Source of the DNA: Hoeflea sp.
GTDB taxonomy: Bacteria > Pseudomonadota > Alphaproteobacteria > Rhizobiales > Rhizobiaceae
Direction: 5' to 3'
NCBI RefSeq assembly: GCF_030682515.1
Contig: NZ_JAUXOD010000031.1
Location: 1-32,545, forward strand
Length of the DNA stretch: 32,545 bases
Shown: piece after piece, positions 9,747 to 18,979 of the stretch
Layout: every line of letters starts with the position of its first letter
Numbering within the stretch: position 1 is the first letter of the stretch
The notes under the pieces: model-generated
The model's database searches: none
What the model saw: only the letters and a program-made list of their open reading frames with translations
What the model was told of the DNA's origin: nothing
Made by a program: the position numbers and the translations under genes

Positions 9747-10574
9747 TCACAGCCGCGTGCGCTCACCGGGGCGCCGCGGCGCGCTGTAATGGCGGGCGAG
9801 CGCGGCCAGCGCCGTGCGCAGCATCAGCTTGGCGGAGCGCGCCGGCCATTGCCGCTCCCGCTCGACCTCGGCCAGTCCCTTGAGAAAGCAGCACACGTCC
9901 ATGAGCACCCCCGAGAGTTCGGGGCCGACGTAGGCCAACGCGCGCTCGACCCGCAGCCGCGCCGAGAGCGAAGCCTCGCCGATCTCCGCCGCACCGCCCG
10001 GCGCGCCCTTCTGCCGGCCGAGGCGCACCGGCTCCCAGCGTTGGCCGAGCGACGGCTGCATCTGGCCGCGGGTGAAATCGGCCCTCAGCCGCTCGCCCGC
10101 CTCGACCTGCGACGGATCGAGGAACAGGCCGCCGTCCCTGGCCTTGATCCGCGCCAGAGCGCAGAGCGGCGATTCGGTCGCATTGACGGTCATCAGCCCC
10201 AGGTCCGGATCGGATCGCGACACGAGCGTCCGGTGCTGGTCCTGGAAGGCGCTGTCGGGATCGCTGAGCCAGCGCCGGAGCGCCGCCCGGCCCTCGGGCG
10301 TGGGCGCATAGGCGCGCAGCCCCGCGCTCCCTCCCGCCGCCTCGCGACCTCCCTCGCCCGCCCAGGCCTGCGCCACTTTGTCCGCAACCAGCCCGCGGGC
10401 AAGGGCCACTTTCAGCAGGGTTGCGTCCACATCACGCCGGCTGCCATCGGCGCGCTCGAGGGTGATTCGGCCCGATCTGGCTAATGGCAGCGGTCCGGTG
10501 GCCTCGCCGCGCGCCACAAAGCCCACGAGCCTCGCCAGCGCCCTGCGCGACCCGCCTTTCTCAGAGCTCCGCAT
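9747..10574 (-). CDS. DUF6456 family protein, likely winged-helix DNA-binding
   Basis: The product has 275 residues from ATG 10574, which lies 14 bp inside the end of the upstream DnaA-like gene; translation is probably coupled. The N-terminal half contains a segment reminiscent of winged-helix proteins (RSGRITLERADG, DATLLKVALARGLV, AYAPTPEGRAALRRWL). The C-terminal half has the block characteristic of DUF6456 (NATESPLCALARIKARDGG, FLDPSQVEAGERLRADFTRGQMQP, LSARLRVERALAYVGPELSGVLMDVCCFLKG). No membrane segment or signal peptide is present. The family is found in Rhizobiales and has no assigned function known to me; DNA binding is an inference from the wing-like segment and the partner gene. 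The gene ends 2 bp from the convergent sufE. Confidence 0.75.
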   Translation of the reverse strand: MRSSEKGGSRRALARLVGFVARGEATGPLPLARSGRITLERADGSRRDVDATLLKVALARGLVADKVAQAWAGEGGREAAGGSAGLRAYAPTPEGRAALRRWLSDPDSAFQDQHRTLVSRSDPDLGLMTVNATESPLCALARIKARDGGLFLDPSQVEAGERLRADFTRGQMQPSLGQRWEPVRLGRQKGAPGGAAEIGEASLSARLRVERALAYVGPELSGVLMDVCCFLKGLAEVERERQWPARSAKLMLRTALAALARHYSAPRRPGERTRL

Positions 10575-11148
10575 GATCAAGCCCGAAAGGCGCGAAGACG
10601 GCCTCGATGCAGCGCTCGCACTGTTCGATGAAACGGTCGTAGCTCCCGTCATCACGGCGGTCCTCCACCACCGCACAGGCATGCATCACCGTGGTGCGGT
10701 CGCGGCCGAAGGCGGCGGCCACGGTTGCGTAGGGCACCGACAGCACCACGTGGGACAGGTACATGGCGACCTGGCGTCGGTGGCAGCGAGGCTTTCGCCG
10801 CGCCTGGGTTTCGGCCCCGTCGCGCTCGCCGGCCATGGCGAAGAGTTGCGCCACCAGGCGCCAGACGATGCGGCAGCGCAGGACATCGACGGGATTGGCG
10901 CGGCCCCGGGTCGCCCCCAAGCCGCCGGCCGTCCCCGTGCGGCGCACCGCCCTGCCCTTGCGGCTGGCGGCAACGGGCGGATCGATCAGCCGCGCCAGAT
11001 CGGCGATGGCGGCGAGCGCCAGCATCCCCTCATTGGCACCCACCGTCGCTTCCGCTCCCTGACCCGGCCCGGACAGGCGCGGCTGGCGCGGGTCCTGCCG
11101 GCCATGAAGCTGGTCCGGATTGCTCGATTGTCCATATCGGTCCACCAT
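10561..11148 (-). CDS. Stand-alone DnaA-domain-IV-like helix-turn-helix protein
   Basis: The product has 195 residues from ATG 11148, which has AAGGAG 9 bp upstream; longer in-frame starts lack this. The C-terminal part is a DnaA domain IV-like HTH: RRQVAMYLSHVVLSVPYATV (about 124-143), then GRDRTTVMHA (148-157), corresponding to the DnaA signature GRDHTTVxHA that contacts the DnaA box. There is no Walker A or B motif and no AAA+ region, so it cannot be the replication initiator. The N-terminal 85 residues are polar and low in conservation; LRCRIVWRLVAQLFAMAG is a helix before the HTH. It may read DnaA boxes or have another target. It precedes the DUF6456 gene (14-bp overlap) and follows mucR after a terminator. 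The promoter region is AT-rich with a perfect hairpin. Confidence 0.8.
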   Translation of the reverse strand: MVDRYGQSSNPDQLHGRQDPRQPRLSGPGQGAEATVGANEGMLALAAIADLARLIDPPVAASRKGRAVRRTGTAGGLGATRGRANPVDVLRCRIVWRLVAQLFAMAGERDGAETQARRKPRCHRRQVAMYLSHVVLSVPYATVAAAFGRDRTTVMHACAVVEDRRDDGSYDRFIEQCERCIEAVFAPFGLDHAEL

Positions 11149-11300
11149 GATGAAAATCTCCTTTATAGGAATATTTTCATACATGATATGCAGATGACGG
11201 GGACGTGCAGCCACCCACGTGCTGCATCCTATCGTTGTTTTTTCAATGTTTTCGAACAAAATGAGGATATTTTAGAGGAATTTTTTCCTCACATTTCCGC
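11149..11300 (-). promoter_or_regulatory. AT-rich promoter region of the DnaA-like gene with a perfect palindrome
   Basis: This stretch is far more AT-rich than its surroundings. It contains GAGGAAttttTTCCTC (11275-11290, 6-bp arms) and a repeated ACGTGC near 11200-11220. AT-rich promoter DNA of this kind is the usual target of MucR/Ros proteins, whose gene is next door; binding here is an inference. Confidence 0.4.
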
Positions 11301-11406
11301 ACGCCCGCTCGACGTCCCGCCCTTCGTCCCCGGGGCGGACGGGCCGGACCGGCTTCAAGAGGCGGCGGCGGCCATCCCGGAGAGAGGCCATGGCGCCGGG
11401 CGGACA

Positions 11407-11434
11407 CAAAAAAACCGCGGCCTGGGCCACGGTT
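11407..11434 (-). terminator. Rho-independent terminator downstream of mucR
   Basis: On the minus strand AACCGTGG-CCCAGG-CCGCGGTT forms an 8-bp stem (one G-U pair), extendable through the GGCC/GGCC bases of the loop. It is followed by a run of seven T. It sits about 110 bp after the mucR stop and separates mucR from the DnaA-like gene. Confidence 0.75.
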
Positions 11435-11546
11435 GTTTTGGTCTTGCCGGTCGATCGGGATCTGCCGGCTAAGTCGCGGCGGACCGGGTTCATCGCACGG
11501 GTCGGGGGTTGACGACCAGACCTGTGCGCTTCTCCTGAACCGGCGC

Positions 11547-11972
11547 CTACTTGCTGACGCGCTTGCGCTTCTGGCCCAGGCCCATTTCCTTGGCCAGACG
11601 CGAGCGCGCCTCGGCATAGGCTGGAGCAACCATCGGATAATCTGCCGGCAGTTCCCATTTTTCACGGTACTGTTCCGGCGTCAGACCGTAATGGGTCATG
11701 AGGTGACGCTTGAGCGACTTGAACTTCTGGCCGTCTTCCAGGCAGATCAGGTAATCGTTCTGAATCGAACGGCGCACCGAAACCGCAGGCTTGGGCTTCT
11801 CTACGACCTCTTCCAGGGGCATGGTCGCTCCGCCGAGTGCCGCATGCACCTGGCTGATGACGCTGGGTAGATCATTTGCGGCAACAGAATTGTTGCTCAC
11901 ATAGGCTGCGACAATTTCGGCGGTCAGTTCGATCAACAGATCAGCGCTGCCGTCTTTGTTTGCTTCTGTCAT
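11547..11972 (-). CDS. mucR: MucR/Ros family zinc-finger transcriptional regulator
   Basis: The product has 141 residues, the usual MucR length. The N-terminal 60 residues are the oligomerisation region ([28 protein letters not shown]), and the C-terminal half is the prokaryotic Cys2His2-like zinc finger. The zinc ligands read C77-x2-D80-x9-H90-x3-H94 in [20 protein letters not shown]; Asp in place of the second Cys is a known variant in this family. The conserved tail [23 protein letters not shown] and the basic C-terminus KRKRVSK complete it. MucR proteins act as AT-rich DNA-binding, H-NS-like global regulators of exopolysaccharide, motility and cell-cycle genes in alphaproteobacteria. The ATG is preceded by AGGA at about 7 bp. 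A terminator follows, so the gene is monocistronic. Autoregulation through the AT-rich upstream region is likely by analogy. Confidence 0.95.
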   Translation of the reverse strand: MTEANKDGSADLLIELTAEIVAAYVSNNSVAANDLPSVISQVHAALGGATMPLEEVVEKPKPAVSVRRSIQNDYLICLEDGQKFKSLKRHLMTHYGLTPEQYREKWELPADYPMVAPAYAEARSRLAKEMGLGQKRKRVSK

Positions 11973-12233
11973 AGTCTGGTCCTAACTTTTCAATCAAGCA
12001 GACTGCCTTTTGAGGGGATTGGAATGGTTACAAAAGAACGCATGTTCAGCACGGCGGCCTGCGATCATTGGCTTACCTGAATTTCAAGCTTAAACAAGTA
12101 CTAAATCTTATGTCGTGGCGGACCGATTAATAAAACATATCAAAAAATATTACGGATTTATAATTTAAACGCGCATTCTGACTTTGGCTGAATTCTTAAG
12201 TTGCATGAAAGAAGAAATTTGTTCGATATTTCA
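11973..12233 (-). promoter_or_regulatory. AT-rich upstream region of mucR
   Basis: These 261 bp between the end of mrpG and the mucR start are among the most AT-rich in the window, especially 12100-12190 (TTAATAAAACATATCAAAAAA, AATATTACGG, TTTATAATTTAAA). This is the expected place for the mucR promoter and for MucR autorepression. No clear terminator for the mrp operon is visible here. Confidence 0.45.
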
Positions 12234-12572
12234 CTATCGGTCGTCTTTGGATGCCATTTCATCGCGCACGGAGGATTCGTGCAGCCGGTAGCCCACTGCA
12301 TAGGCAGCCTTTGCAAGTAGATGCGCCGACACCGGCGCGGTCAGCAGGATGAAGACCACGCCGGCCAGCGCCCGCGACATCGTGCCGAAATCGGCTGCAT
12401 GGATGGCGAGCGCGATCAGCATCAGGCACGCGCCCATGGTGCCGGCCTTCGAGGCGGCATGCATGCGCGTGTACAGATCCGGCAGGCGCAGCAACCCGAG
12501 CGAGGCAATCAGCGTGAAGGCCGAGCCGATCAGCAAGAGAGCGGCAGAGATGAGGATGAGGAGTTCATTCAT
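12234..12572 (-). CDS. mrpG: Mrp Na+/H+ antiporter subunit G
   Basis: The product has 112 residues and is the last gene of the seven-gene mrp operon. It has three membrane segments ([66 protein letters not shown]). The family motif [19 protein letters not shown] is intact, and the HLLAKAAY helix end is typical. ATG 12572 overlaps the end of mrpF by 8 bp. The C-terminus is polar ([14 protein letters not shown]). MrpG is one of the small structural subunits of the complex in the inner membrane. It is followed by an AT-rich region, not an obvious terminator. Confidence 0.92.
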   Translation of the reverse strand: MNELLILISAALLLIGSAFTLIASLGLLRLPDLYTRMHAASKAGTMGACLMLIALAIHAADFGTMSRALAGVVFILLTAPVSAHLLAKAAYAVGYRLHESSVRDEMASKDDR

Positions 12573-13005
12573 TGGTTGGTTCCCCCGCGGTCTGGCCGGA
12601 GCGGGCATGCGCCGCCGCGCCGGGATTGCCCGCCATTGTCCCGGCCGAGGCCCTGGACCGGGCCTTGGCCTCGCGGCGCGCCATGGTTGCGGCATCGCGT
12701 ATTTCGGTGCGGATGTCGTCCTCCGTCTTGCCGCGCGACAGCACGAAGCGGGCGAAGGCGACGGTGGCGAGAAAGCCCACCAGCCCCAGCGCAATGGCCA
12801 CATCCACATAGAGCGCGTAGCCGGTCTTGATGCCGATGACCGCGATGAAGCCGATGGCGGTGGTCACCAGCATGTCGAGAGCCAGGATCCGGTCCGGCAG
12901 GGTGGGACCCTTGACGATGCGATAGATGGTGACCAGGAACGACAGGCACAAGGCGCCGAGCGCGAGGGTGACGGCATGATCGAAAATGGCCTCGACGCTG
13001 ATCAT
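12565..13005 (-). CDS. mrpF: Mrp Na+/H+ antiporter subunit F with long C-terminal tail
   Basis: The product has 146 residues. The N-terminal 95 residues are a normal MrpF: three membrane helices with the motif [29 protein letters not shown] and then [22 protein letters not shown]. About 45 extra residues follow, polar and rich in Ala, Arg and Gly ([20 protein letters not shown]); MrpF usually ends near the third helix. The tail should be cytoplasmic or disordered and its role is unknown. The start overlaps mrpE (4 bp) and the end overlaps mrpG (8 bp), which supports this reading of the boundaries. Confidence 0.9.
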   Translation of the reverse strand: MISVEAIFDHAVTLALGALCLSFLVTIYRIVKGPTLPDRILALDMLVTTAIGFIAVIGIKTGYALYVDVAIALGLVGFLATVAFARFVLSRGKTEDDIRTEIRDAATMARREAKARSRASAGTMAGNPGAAAHARSGQTAGEPTNE

Positions 13006-13475
13006 CGGAACGCCTCCATGATCCGGCTCTCGAAGCCTTCGGCGATCTCACGGCGCGTGGCGTCGGGATCGGAGGCGTCCATGGCATGGATATAGAGGAT
13101 ACGGCGGTCGTCGGAGACATCCACCGACAAGGTGCCCGGCGTGAGCGTGATGAGATTGGCCAGCATCGTGATCTCGAAATCCCGGTCGACCCTCAGCGGA
13201 TAGGCGAAGATGCCCGGCTTGAGGTCCATGCGCGGCGACACCACCATGACGGCCACCCTCCAGGCCGACAGCACCAGCTCGGTGACGAACAGCAGCAGCA
13301 GCGACGCGACCCGGCGGGCGCGGGAGAAATATCCCACCGAGCCCACCTGCTCGCGGATCAGCGACAGCGCGCAGATCGCCAGCACGAAGCCGAAGGCGAA
13401 GTTGAGGAAGGTGAACGATCCGGTGACCGCCGCCCAAGACAGCGCCAGCAGCACATTGACCAGGAACAGGCTCAT
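13002..13475 (-). CDS. mrpE: Mrp Na+/H+ antiporter subunit E
   Basis: The product has 157 residues, normal for MrpE. Two N-terminal membrane helices ([34 protein letters not shown]) are followed by a third ([21 protein letters not shown]) and a cytoplasmic domain. The family motif [20 protein letters not shown] and the block ILYIHAMD are present. ATG 13475 overlaps the mrpD stop (ATGA, 4 bp). MrpE is an accessory subunit needed for full antiport activity in studied systems. Confidence 0.93.
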   Translation of the reverse strand: MSLFLVNVLLALSWAAVTGSFTFLNFAFGFVLAICALSLIREQVGSVGYFSRARRVASLLLLFVTELVLSAWRVAVMVVSPRMDLKPGIFAYPLRVDRDFEITMLANLITLTPGTLSVDVSDDRRILYIHAMDASDPDATRREIAEGFESRIMEAFR

Positions 13476-15052
13476 TGGGTCGCCTCCACGGGAAACACCG
13501 ACTGCACATAGGCGGACGGATCAAGCAATCCGCGCGCGGCCTCCTGGGCCAGCGCCATCACCGGCTCGGGCCAGACGCCGGCGGCGGCGGTGATCGCCAC
13601 CAGTCCGCCCAGCGCTGCGGTGGCGCCCATCGACAGCGGACTGAGATCGCGCTCATCCGGCGCCTCGCCAGACACAGTATCGGGCATCGGGCGCCAATAG
13701 GCCAGCGCCCAGATCCGCCCCACGGTGATGGTGGTGAGCAGGCCGGTCATCAGGATCGCGCCCGCCAGCCACCAGGCGCCGACGTCGAGCGAGGCCTTGA
13801 CCAGCATGATCTTGGGCCAGAAGCCCGAGAACGGCGGCAGGCCCGCCACCGACAGGAACAGCACCAGCGTCAGGCCGGCCACCATGGCGTTGCGCGTGTA
13901 GAGGCCGCCCGCCTCGCTGAGCCGGAAGCCGCCGCCGAGCCGCGCGCCGATGCCCACGGCGAAATAGAGCGCCGTCATCACCACCATCGAATGGGCGGCA
14001 TAGAGGATCGCGCCGGAGAGGCCCGCGGGGCTGCCGAGCGCCAGGCCGGCCATCATCACGCCGATGCCCGAGATCACCAGGAAGCCCATGGCGCGGCGGA
14101 TGTCGTTCTGCGCCAGCGCGCCGATGACGCCGAGGATCATGGTGAGCGCCGCGGCCAGCGCGATGAGGAAGGAAAGCTCCTCGCGCTCGACCGGAAACAG
14201 CATGCCGAGGATTCTCAGAAGCGCGTAGATGCCGACCTTGGTGAGCAGGCCCCCAAACAGCGCCGAGACCACGATCCGGGGGGTGTGGTAGGAGGCGGGC
14301 AGCCAGAAATTGACCGGGAACGCCGCCGCCTTCATGGCGAAGGCCAGCAGGAACAGCGTGACCAGCGTCATCAGCGGGGCCGTGCCGCGCAGTTCCGAAG
14401 CCTTGATGGCGATGTCGGCCATGTTGAGCGTGCCGAACAGGCCGTAGAGATAGCCGGTTGTCACCAGGAACAGCGTGGTGGCGATCAGGTTGAGGAAGGC
14501 GTATTTGACCGCGCCGTCGAACTGCACCGGCCTCGAGCCCAGAACCAGCAGGCCGAAGGAGGAGATCAGCAGGACCTCGAACCAGACATAGAGATTGAAA
14601 ATGTCGCCGGTCAGGAACGCGCCGATAATGCCCGCCATGATCAGAAGCAGGAACGGATAGAAGCCGTAGCGGCGGCTGGAATCATCCACGTCGCTGCGGC
14701 CGTAGATGCCCGCGGCGAGCGCCACCAGCGAGGAGGTCACGGCAAAGAACGCGCTCAGCAGATCGACCGTGAAGGAAATCCCGAAGGGCGGCAGCCAGCG
14801 GCCCATGGTCATGGTCACGGTGCCGTTGACGACCACATGCCACAAAAGCCCGATCGTCATCAGCGCGAGCACGGCCAGCGCCGGAATGGCGATCAGCGGC
14901 TGCAGCGCCGTGCGCTTGCGCAACATCACCAGAAGCGCGCCGATGAGCAGGCACCAGACCACCGGGGCCGGGATCAGCCAGTCGGCGGCGGCCACCGGAT
15001 CCATCACATAGGCGACGGAGAGATCCTCAAGGGGAGCGGTTTTTCCAGCCAT
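13472..15052 (-). CDS. mrpD: Mrp Na+/H+ antiporter subunit D
   Basis: The product has 526 residues and about 14 membrane helices; it is a NuoN/ND2-like proton-translocating subunit. Key charged residues are present: E159 in NLYVWFEVLLISSFGLL, K241 in LLAFAMKAAAFPVNFWLP, and K272 in GGLLTKVGIYALLR. The discontinuous-helix region near AGLPPFSGFWPK is intact. ATG 15052 lies 9 bp after the mrpC stop. Together with MrpA it forms the transport modules of the antiporter. Strongly conserved length and motifs; no sign of damage. Confidence 0.95.
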   Translation of the reverse strand: MAGKTAPLEDLSVAYVMDPVAAADWLIPAPVVWCLLIGALLVMLRKRTALQPLIAIPALAVLALMTIGLLWHVVVNGTVTMTMGRWLPPFGISFTVDLLSAFFAVTSSLVALAAGIYGRSDVDDSSRRYGFYPFLLLIMAGIIGAFLTGDIFNLYVWFEVLLISSFGLLVLGSRPVQFDGAVKYAFLNLIATTLFLVTTGYLYGLFGTLNMADIAIKASELRGTAPLMTLVTLFLLAFAMKAAAFPVNFWLPASYHTPRIVVSALFGGLLTKVGIYALLRILGMLFPVEREELSFLIALAAALTMILGVIGALAQNDIRRAMGFLVISGIGVMMAGLALGSPAGLSGAILYAAHSMVVMTALYFAVGIGARLGGGFRLSEAGGLYTRNAMVAGLTLVLFLSVAGLPPFSGFWPKIMLVKASLDVGAWWLAGAILMTGLLTTITVGRIWALAYWRPMPDTVSGEAPDERDLSPLSMGATAALGGLVAITAAAGVWPEPVMALAQEAARGLLDPSAYVQSVFPVEATQ

Positions 15053-15061
15053 CGGTTGTCC

Positions 15062-15439
15062 TCAGTACCCAAGCGGCGGCGAAGGCTCGCTCACCGGTTC
15101 GGCCAAGCGCATTTCGTCGGACCGGTCGGTTTCCAGCTTCTGGAAGGTGCGGAAGCCAAGGACCAGGAGAAACGCGAAGAATGAAAAAGAGATCACGATG
15201 GCCGTCAGGATCAGCGCCTGCGGCAGCGGGTTGGCGGCGTTCGCGGCCAGCACATCGGCATCGGCGCCGATGACCGGCGGCACTTCGCGCGTGACCCGGC
15301 CCGCGGTGAAGATCAGCAGATTGACGCCGTTGCTGAGGATCGCCGCGCCCATGAGGATGCGGATGATGTGCTTGGACAGGAACAGGTAGAAGGCGACGGT
15401 GAACAGCGCGCCCACCAGTACGGCGAAGAGTGCTTCCAT
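15062..15439 (-). CDS. mrpC: Mrp Na+/H+ antiporter subunit C (NuoK-like)
   Basis: The product has 125 residues with three membrane helices (ALFAVLVGALFTVAFYLFLS, RILMGAAILSNGVNLLIFTAG, ALILTAIVISFSFFAFLLVLG). The NuoK-like motif ILSNGVNLLIF and PLPQALILTAIVI are diagnostic. ATG 15439 shares one base with the mrpB stop (TGATG). The tail after residue 105 is charged and Pro-rich. In family members this subunit packs against MrpA and MrpD. Confidence 0.93.
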   Translation of the reverse strand: MEALFAVLVGALFTVAFYLFLSKHIIRILMGAAILSNGVNLLIFTAGRVTREVPPVIGADADVLAANAANPLPQALILTAIVISFSFFAFLLVLGFRTFQKLETDRSDEMRLAEPVSEPSPPLGY

Positions 15440-15858
15440 CAGTCGCGGTCCCCTTCCTCGAGCCCGAGCGCGATCGAGCTGATGGCGCCGACGACGACCA
15501 GATAGACCCCGACATCGAAGATCAGCACGCTCGACAGGGCCAGTTCCACCCCGAGGATCTCGGGATAGATCCACAGGCCCGACATGAAGGGCACGCCGGC
15601 GAACATCGACAGCACCCCGGCCAGGGTCGCCATGAACAGCCCGAAGGCCGAGATCGCGATGGGATGATAATAGATGGCGCGGCGAACCGCGGCGACGCCG
15701 CAGGCAATGCCGTAGATCGCCAGCGCGGAGGCCGCGATCAGTCCGCCGATGAAGCCGCCGCCCGGCTCATTGTGGCCGCGCAGCAGCACGAAGATCGAAA
15801 ACAGCACCATGAGACTGGTCAGGAACGGTGCGATCGAGCGGAAGATGATCGTGCGCAT
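15439..15858 (-). CDS. mrpB: Mrp Na+/H+ antiporter subunit B
   Basis: The product has 139 residues and four membrane helices. Family blocks are [29 protein letters not shown] (split here as [20 protein letters not shown]), [12 protein letters not shown] and [14 protein letters not shown]. It starts 1 bp after the mrpA stop. In many rhizobia mrpA and mrpB are fused into one long gene; here they are separate, which makes this the seven-gene (group 1) arrangement. Confidence 0.93.
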   Translation of the reverse strand: MRTIIFRSIAPFLTSLMVLFSIFVLLRGHNEPGGGFIGGLIAASALAIYGIACGVAAVRRAIYYHPIAISAFGLFMATLAGVLSMFAGVPFMSGLWIYPEILGVELALSSVLIFDVGVYLVVVGAISSIALGLEEGDRD

Positions 15859-15859
15859 G

Positions 15860-18274
15860 TCAGGTCACCTTCCCGGTCTGATCGGGACCAAGATGTTCGG
15901 GCCCGTAACGGTCGGTCCTCGGCTGGTCGGGATCATTGTCGGCGATCTCGCCCGACCGCAGCGAGCGGATGCGGATCAGCGACAGGATGGCGAGGCCCGT
16001 GACCATGACGACGGCGATCTCGCCCAGCGTATCAGTGCCGCGGAAGTCGACGATGATGACGTTGACGACATTGGTGCCGTGGGCCACGACCTTGGAATAG
16101 GCCGCGAAGAATTCGCTGAGCGCGGTGTTGAACGGCTGCTGAGTGACGGCCAGCAGATAGAGCATGAAGCCGATGCCGCAGGCGAGCGCCACCGACAGGT
16201 CGACGAGCTTGCGCCCGGTCGGACGATGGTCGGACGAGGTCAGCTTGAGCCGGGTCATGACCAGGGCGAGGATGACCACGGCGAGCGTCTCGACCATGAA
16301 CTGGGTGAAGGACAGGTCCGGCGCGCCGAACAGCATGAAGATCAGCGCCACGGCGAAGCCCTGGACGCCCAGCGAGACGATGGCCGTCAGCCGGTCGCGG
16401 GCATAGATGACGGCCAGCAGGCCGATGAAGGCGATGGCGATTACCACCAGCTCGTGGAACTGGGCGTCCGCAGGCCAGACCGGCATCGACGGCCATTCGC
16501 CATACCAGGCCATGGGTCCGATCAGCGCCGCGGCGATCATCAGGAAAGTCACGGTCATGTAGATGTCGAGCCGGCCGGGCTGGACGAAGCGGGTGATCAC
16601 CATGGACAGGCGGACAAGCCCTGAGATCAGCTGGTCGAATCCGCGGTCGGGACCCCAGCCGATGGCCAGCAGAAGCCAGGCCATCCCGGCCCTCAGGCGG
16701 TCGAGCGCCAGGTAGAAGACGACGCCGATCGCCACGGTGACGAGCGACAGAATGAGCGCCGGCCCCATGTGCGGGACAAGCGAGATCGACACGGTCTCGG
16801 CCCTGCCGGCAACGGCGCTGGCCATGGGCGAGGAGATGAAGCGGTGGGTGAGCGGCGAAAGCAGCGCCGCGATCAGCGCGGCCACGCCCAGCACCACCGG
16901 GCCGAGCCACAGCAGCACCGGCCCTTCATGGGCGGCTTTCGGGGTTTTGACGAGCGGGCCGAAGAACGGCTTGATGGCCACTGCGAAACCGATGACGAAC
17001 ATCAGCGCGTTGCCGAGGACCGCGACGGCGACGAAGGCCAGCGCCCAGGGGTTGGTGGCCCAGAGCGCGTAGTAGATCTCCTCCTTGGCGAGGAAGCCCA
17101 CGAAGGGCGGCAGTCCGGCCATCGAGATCGCCGCCGCCATGGCGGCAAAGAAGGTGATCGGCATGGCCTTGCGCAGGCCGCCGAGCGCGGTGACGTCGCG
17201 GGTTCCGGTCTCGTGGTCGATCAGGCCCGCGACCATGAACAAGGCACCCTTGAACAGCGAATGGGCCACCAGATAGAGCACGGCAGCGGCGATGGCGTGT
17301 TCGGAGCCGAAGCCGGTCAGCATCACCAGGAGACCGAGCGAGGACACGGTGGTGTAGGCCAGCATCAGCTTGAGATCGGTCTGGCGGATGGCGAGCAGCG
17401 TGCCGACGATCAGCGTGGCGCCGCCGAAGAGCGGCAGCAGCGTCTCCCACCAGACGGTGTCGCCCAGCACCGGATTGAGCCGCATCAAGAGATAGACGCC
17501 CGCCTTGACCATGGTGGCCGAGTGCAGATAGGCCGACACCGGCGTCGGCGCCTCCATGGCATTGGGCAACCAGAAATGCAGCGGGAACTGCGCCGATTTG
17601 GAAAATGCGCCGCCGAGCACCAGCAGCAGGGCCAGCAGGTAGAACGGGCTCGCCCGCACATCGTCGCCATAGTTCAGAAGCAGCGAGATCTGGCTCACGC
17701 CGGTGATGTTCCAGATCACCAGGAGGCCCGCCAGCAGCGCCAGGCCGCCGCCGCCGGTGACCACCAGCGCCTGGATCGCGGCGCGGCGCGAGGCCTCGCG
17801 GGTGTGATCGAAGCCGATCAGCAGGAACGAGGTGATGGAGGTCAGTTCCCAATAGACAAACAGCATCAGGAAGCTGTCGGAAATGACCACGCCGAGCATG
17901 GCGCCCATGAACAGCAGCATGAAGGCGAAGAACCGGCCGAGCTGGTCGTGGCCTTTGAGGTAACCGCCGGAATAGAGAATGATCAGCGCGCCGATGCCCG
18001 AGATCAGAAGCGCGAAAGTCAGCGACAGGCCATCGATCAGCCAGGAGAAACTGACATTGTAGGACGGAACCCACTGGAAACCGCCGGTGACGAACCCGCC
18101 GTCAGCCACTTCCGCAGAAAAGCCAAGAAAATGGACGAAGATCGCCACCGGCGCCAAGGCGAGAAGCCAGGCTGCATTGTGGCCGAGACGACGTGTCAGC
18201 CACGGTGCGATCACCGCCGCCAGAAACGGCAGCATCAAGACAATAAAAGTCGTTCCAGGCGCGGCAGCGCTCAT
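15860..18274 (-). CDS. mrpA: Mrp Na+/H+ antiporter subunit A
   Basis: The product has 804 residues and about 21 membrane helices; it is NuoL/ND5-like with the extra C-terminal MbhD/MbhE-type module. The ion-path residues are in place: E143 in [21 protein letters not shown]226 in [17 protein letters not shown], and H251 and K257 in [16 protein letters not shown]. The C-terminal part has [20 protein letters not shown] and [14 protein letters not shown], typical of MrpA. The complex exchanges cytoplasmic Na+ for external protons, giving salt and alkali tolerance, and in some rhizobia K+ homeostasis. ATG 18274 follows GGGGAA at about 6 bp. It heads the operon; the promoter should lie in the 280 bp shared with the divergent msrB. 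Confidence 0.95.
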   Translation of the reverse strand: MSAAAPGTTFIVLMLPFLAAVIAPWLTRRLGHNAAWLLALAPVAIFVHFLGFSAEVADGGFVTGGFQWVPSYNVSFSWLIDGLSLTFALLISGIGALIILYSGGYLKGHDQLGRFFAFMLLFMGAMLGVVISDSFLMLFVYWELTSITSFLLIGFDHTREASRRAAIQALVVTGGGGLALLAGLLVIWNITGVSQISLLLNYGDDVRASPFYLLALLLVLGGAFSKSAQFPLHFWLPNAMEAPTPVSAYLHSATMVKAGVYLLMRLNPVLGDTVWWETLLPLFGGATLIVGTLLAIRQTDLKLMLAYTTVSSLGLLVMLTGFGSEHAIAAAVLYLVAHSLFKGALFMVAGLIDHETGTRDVTALGGLRKAMPITFFAAMAAAISMAGLPPFVGFLAKEEIYYALWATNPWALAFVAVAVLGNALMFVIGFAVAIKPFFGPLVKTPKAAHEGPVLLWLGPVVLGVAALIAALLSPLTHRFISSPMASAVAGRAETVSISLVPHMGPALILSLVTVAIGVVFYLALDRLRAGMAWLLLAIGWGPDRGFDQLISGLVRLSMVITRFVQPGRLDIYMTVTFLMIAAALIGPMAWYGEWPSMPVWPADAQFHELVVIAIAFIGLLAVIYARDRLTAIVSLGVQGFAVALIFMLFGAPDLSFTQFMVETLAVVILALVMTRLKLTSSDHRPTGRKLVDLSVALACGIGFMLYLLAVTQQPFNTALSEFFAAYSKVVAHGTNVVNVIIVDFRGTDTLGEIAVVMVTGLAILSLIRIRSLRSGEIADNDPDQPRTDRYGPEHLGPDQTGKVT

Positions 18275-18554
18275 CGAAAATTCCCCGGGGACGGCTTGGG
18301 ATTGCCGCTTAACACGTTTTTGTTCCCGTCACTTAGTCATCACTTTCGCCAAGGACAAGGCAATTCCTTGCAGAATTGGTGGAAAACCGACGCAATGACA
18401 GCGCAAGCGCCGCTCCGGAGGCGATGCCGGCGCCGCCCTTGGGACATAGCGCCGCACCCCTGGAAAGGAGGAGCAAGGCCCGATTCGCAGGCCCGACGCG
18501 GCCAGCTTGCCTGTCGTCGCGCTTGTTCTATGATGCCCGGCAGGAGTGCTGTGC

Positions 18555-18962
18555 ATGAGCGATGACAAGACCCTGAAGATCACCCGGACCGATGCCGAGT
18601 GGCGCGCGCGGCTCACGCCCGAGCAGTATCGCGTGACACGCAAGCACGGCACCGAGCGCGCCTTCACCGGCCCCAACTGGGACTCCAAGGACGCCGGGCT
18701 CTACCGCTGCGTCTGCTGCGAGCGCGCGCTGTTCCGCTCCGAGACCAAGTTCGACTCAGGCACCGGCTGGCCGAGTTTTTATGCCCCGGTTTCGCCCGAC
18801 GCTGTGAGCGAGCACAAGGACCGCTCCTTCTTCATGGTCCGGATCGAAGTGCGCTGCGCCGATTGCGACGCCCATCTGGGCCATGTCTTCAATGACGGGC
18901 CGGCGCCCACGGGCCTGCGCTACTGCATGAACGGAACCGCCATGACGTTCGAGCCGGACTGA
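18555..18962 (+). CDS. msrB: Peptide-methionine (R)-S-oxide reductase
   Basis: The product has 135 residues, the standard single-domain MsrB. It reduces methionine-R-sulfoxide in proteins back to methionine, usually with thioredoxin. Structural zinc ligands are C52-x2-C55 (CVCCERALF) and C101-x2-C104 ([12 protein letters not shown]). The catalytic cysteine is C124 in [24 protein letters not shown] and [18 protein letters not shown] are the family signatures. ATG 18555 follows AGGAG at 8 bp; an ATG nine bases upstream has no such site. The gene is divergent from mrpA. Confidence 0.96.
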   Translation: MSDDKTLKITRTDAEWRARLTPEQYRVTRKHGTERAFTGPNWDSKDAGLYRCVCCERALFRSETKFDSGTGWPSFYAPVSPDAVSEHKDRSFFMVRIEVRCADCDAHLGHVFNDGPAPTGLRYCMNGTAMTFEPD

Positions 18963-18979
18963 GCCGCGCCGCGATCAAA

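Noticed and set aside
11547-11972. MucR as a damaged zinc finger because the second cysteine is Asp
   Set aside because: C-x2-D-x9-H-x3-H is an accepted metal-binding variant in Ros/MucR proteins, so this is not a defect.
12090-12235. Replication origin or DnaA-box cluster in the AT-rich region before mucR
   Set aside because: No TTATCCACA-like boxes are visible and the AT-richness is explained by a MucR-type promoter.
13475-15184. Long plus-strand open frame (569 codons) antisense to mrpD
   Set aside because: It mirrors a high-GC membrane-protein gene; the translation is rich in Arg, His, Gln and Gly with no domain, while the minus strand is an intact MrpD.
16769-18565. Long plus-strand open frame (598 codons) antisense to mrpA
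   Set aside because: Same reason: compositionally odd translation opposite an intact MrpA; it also runs into the msrB start.
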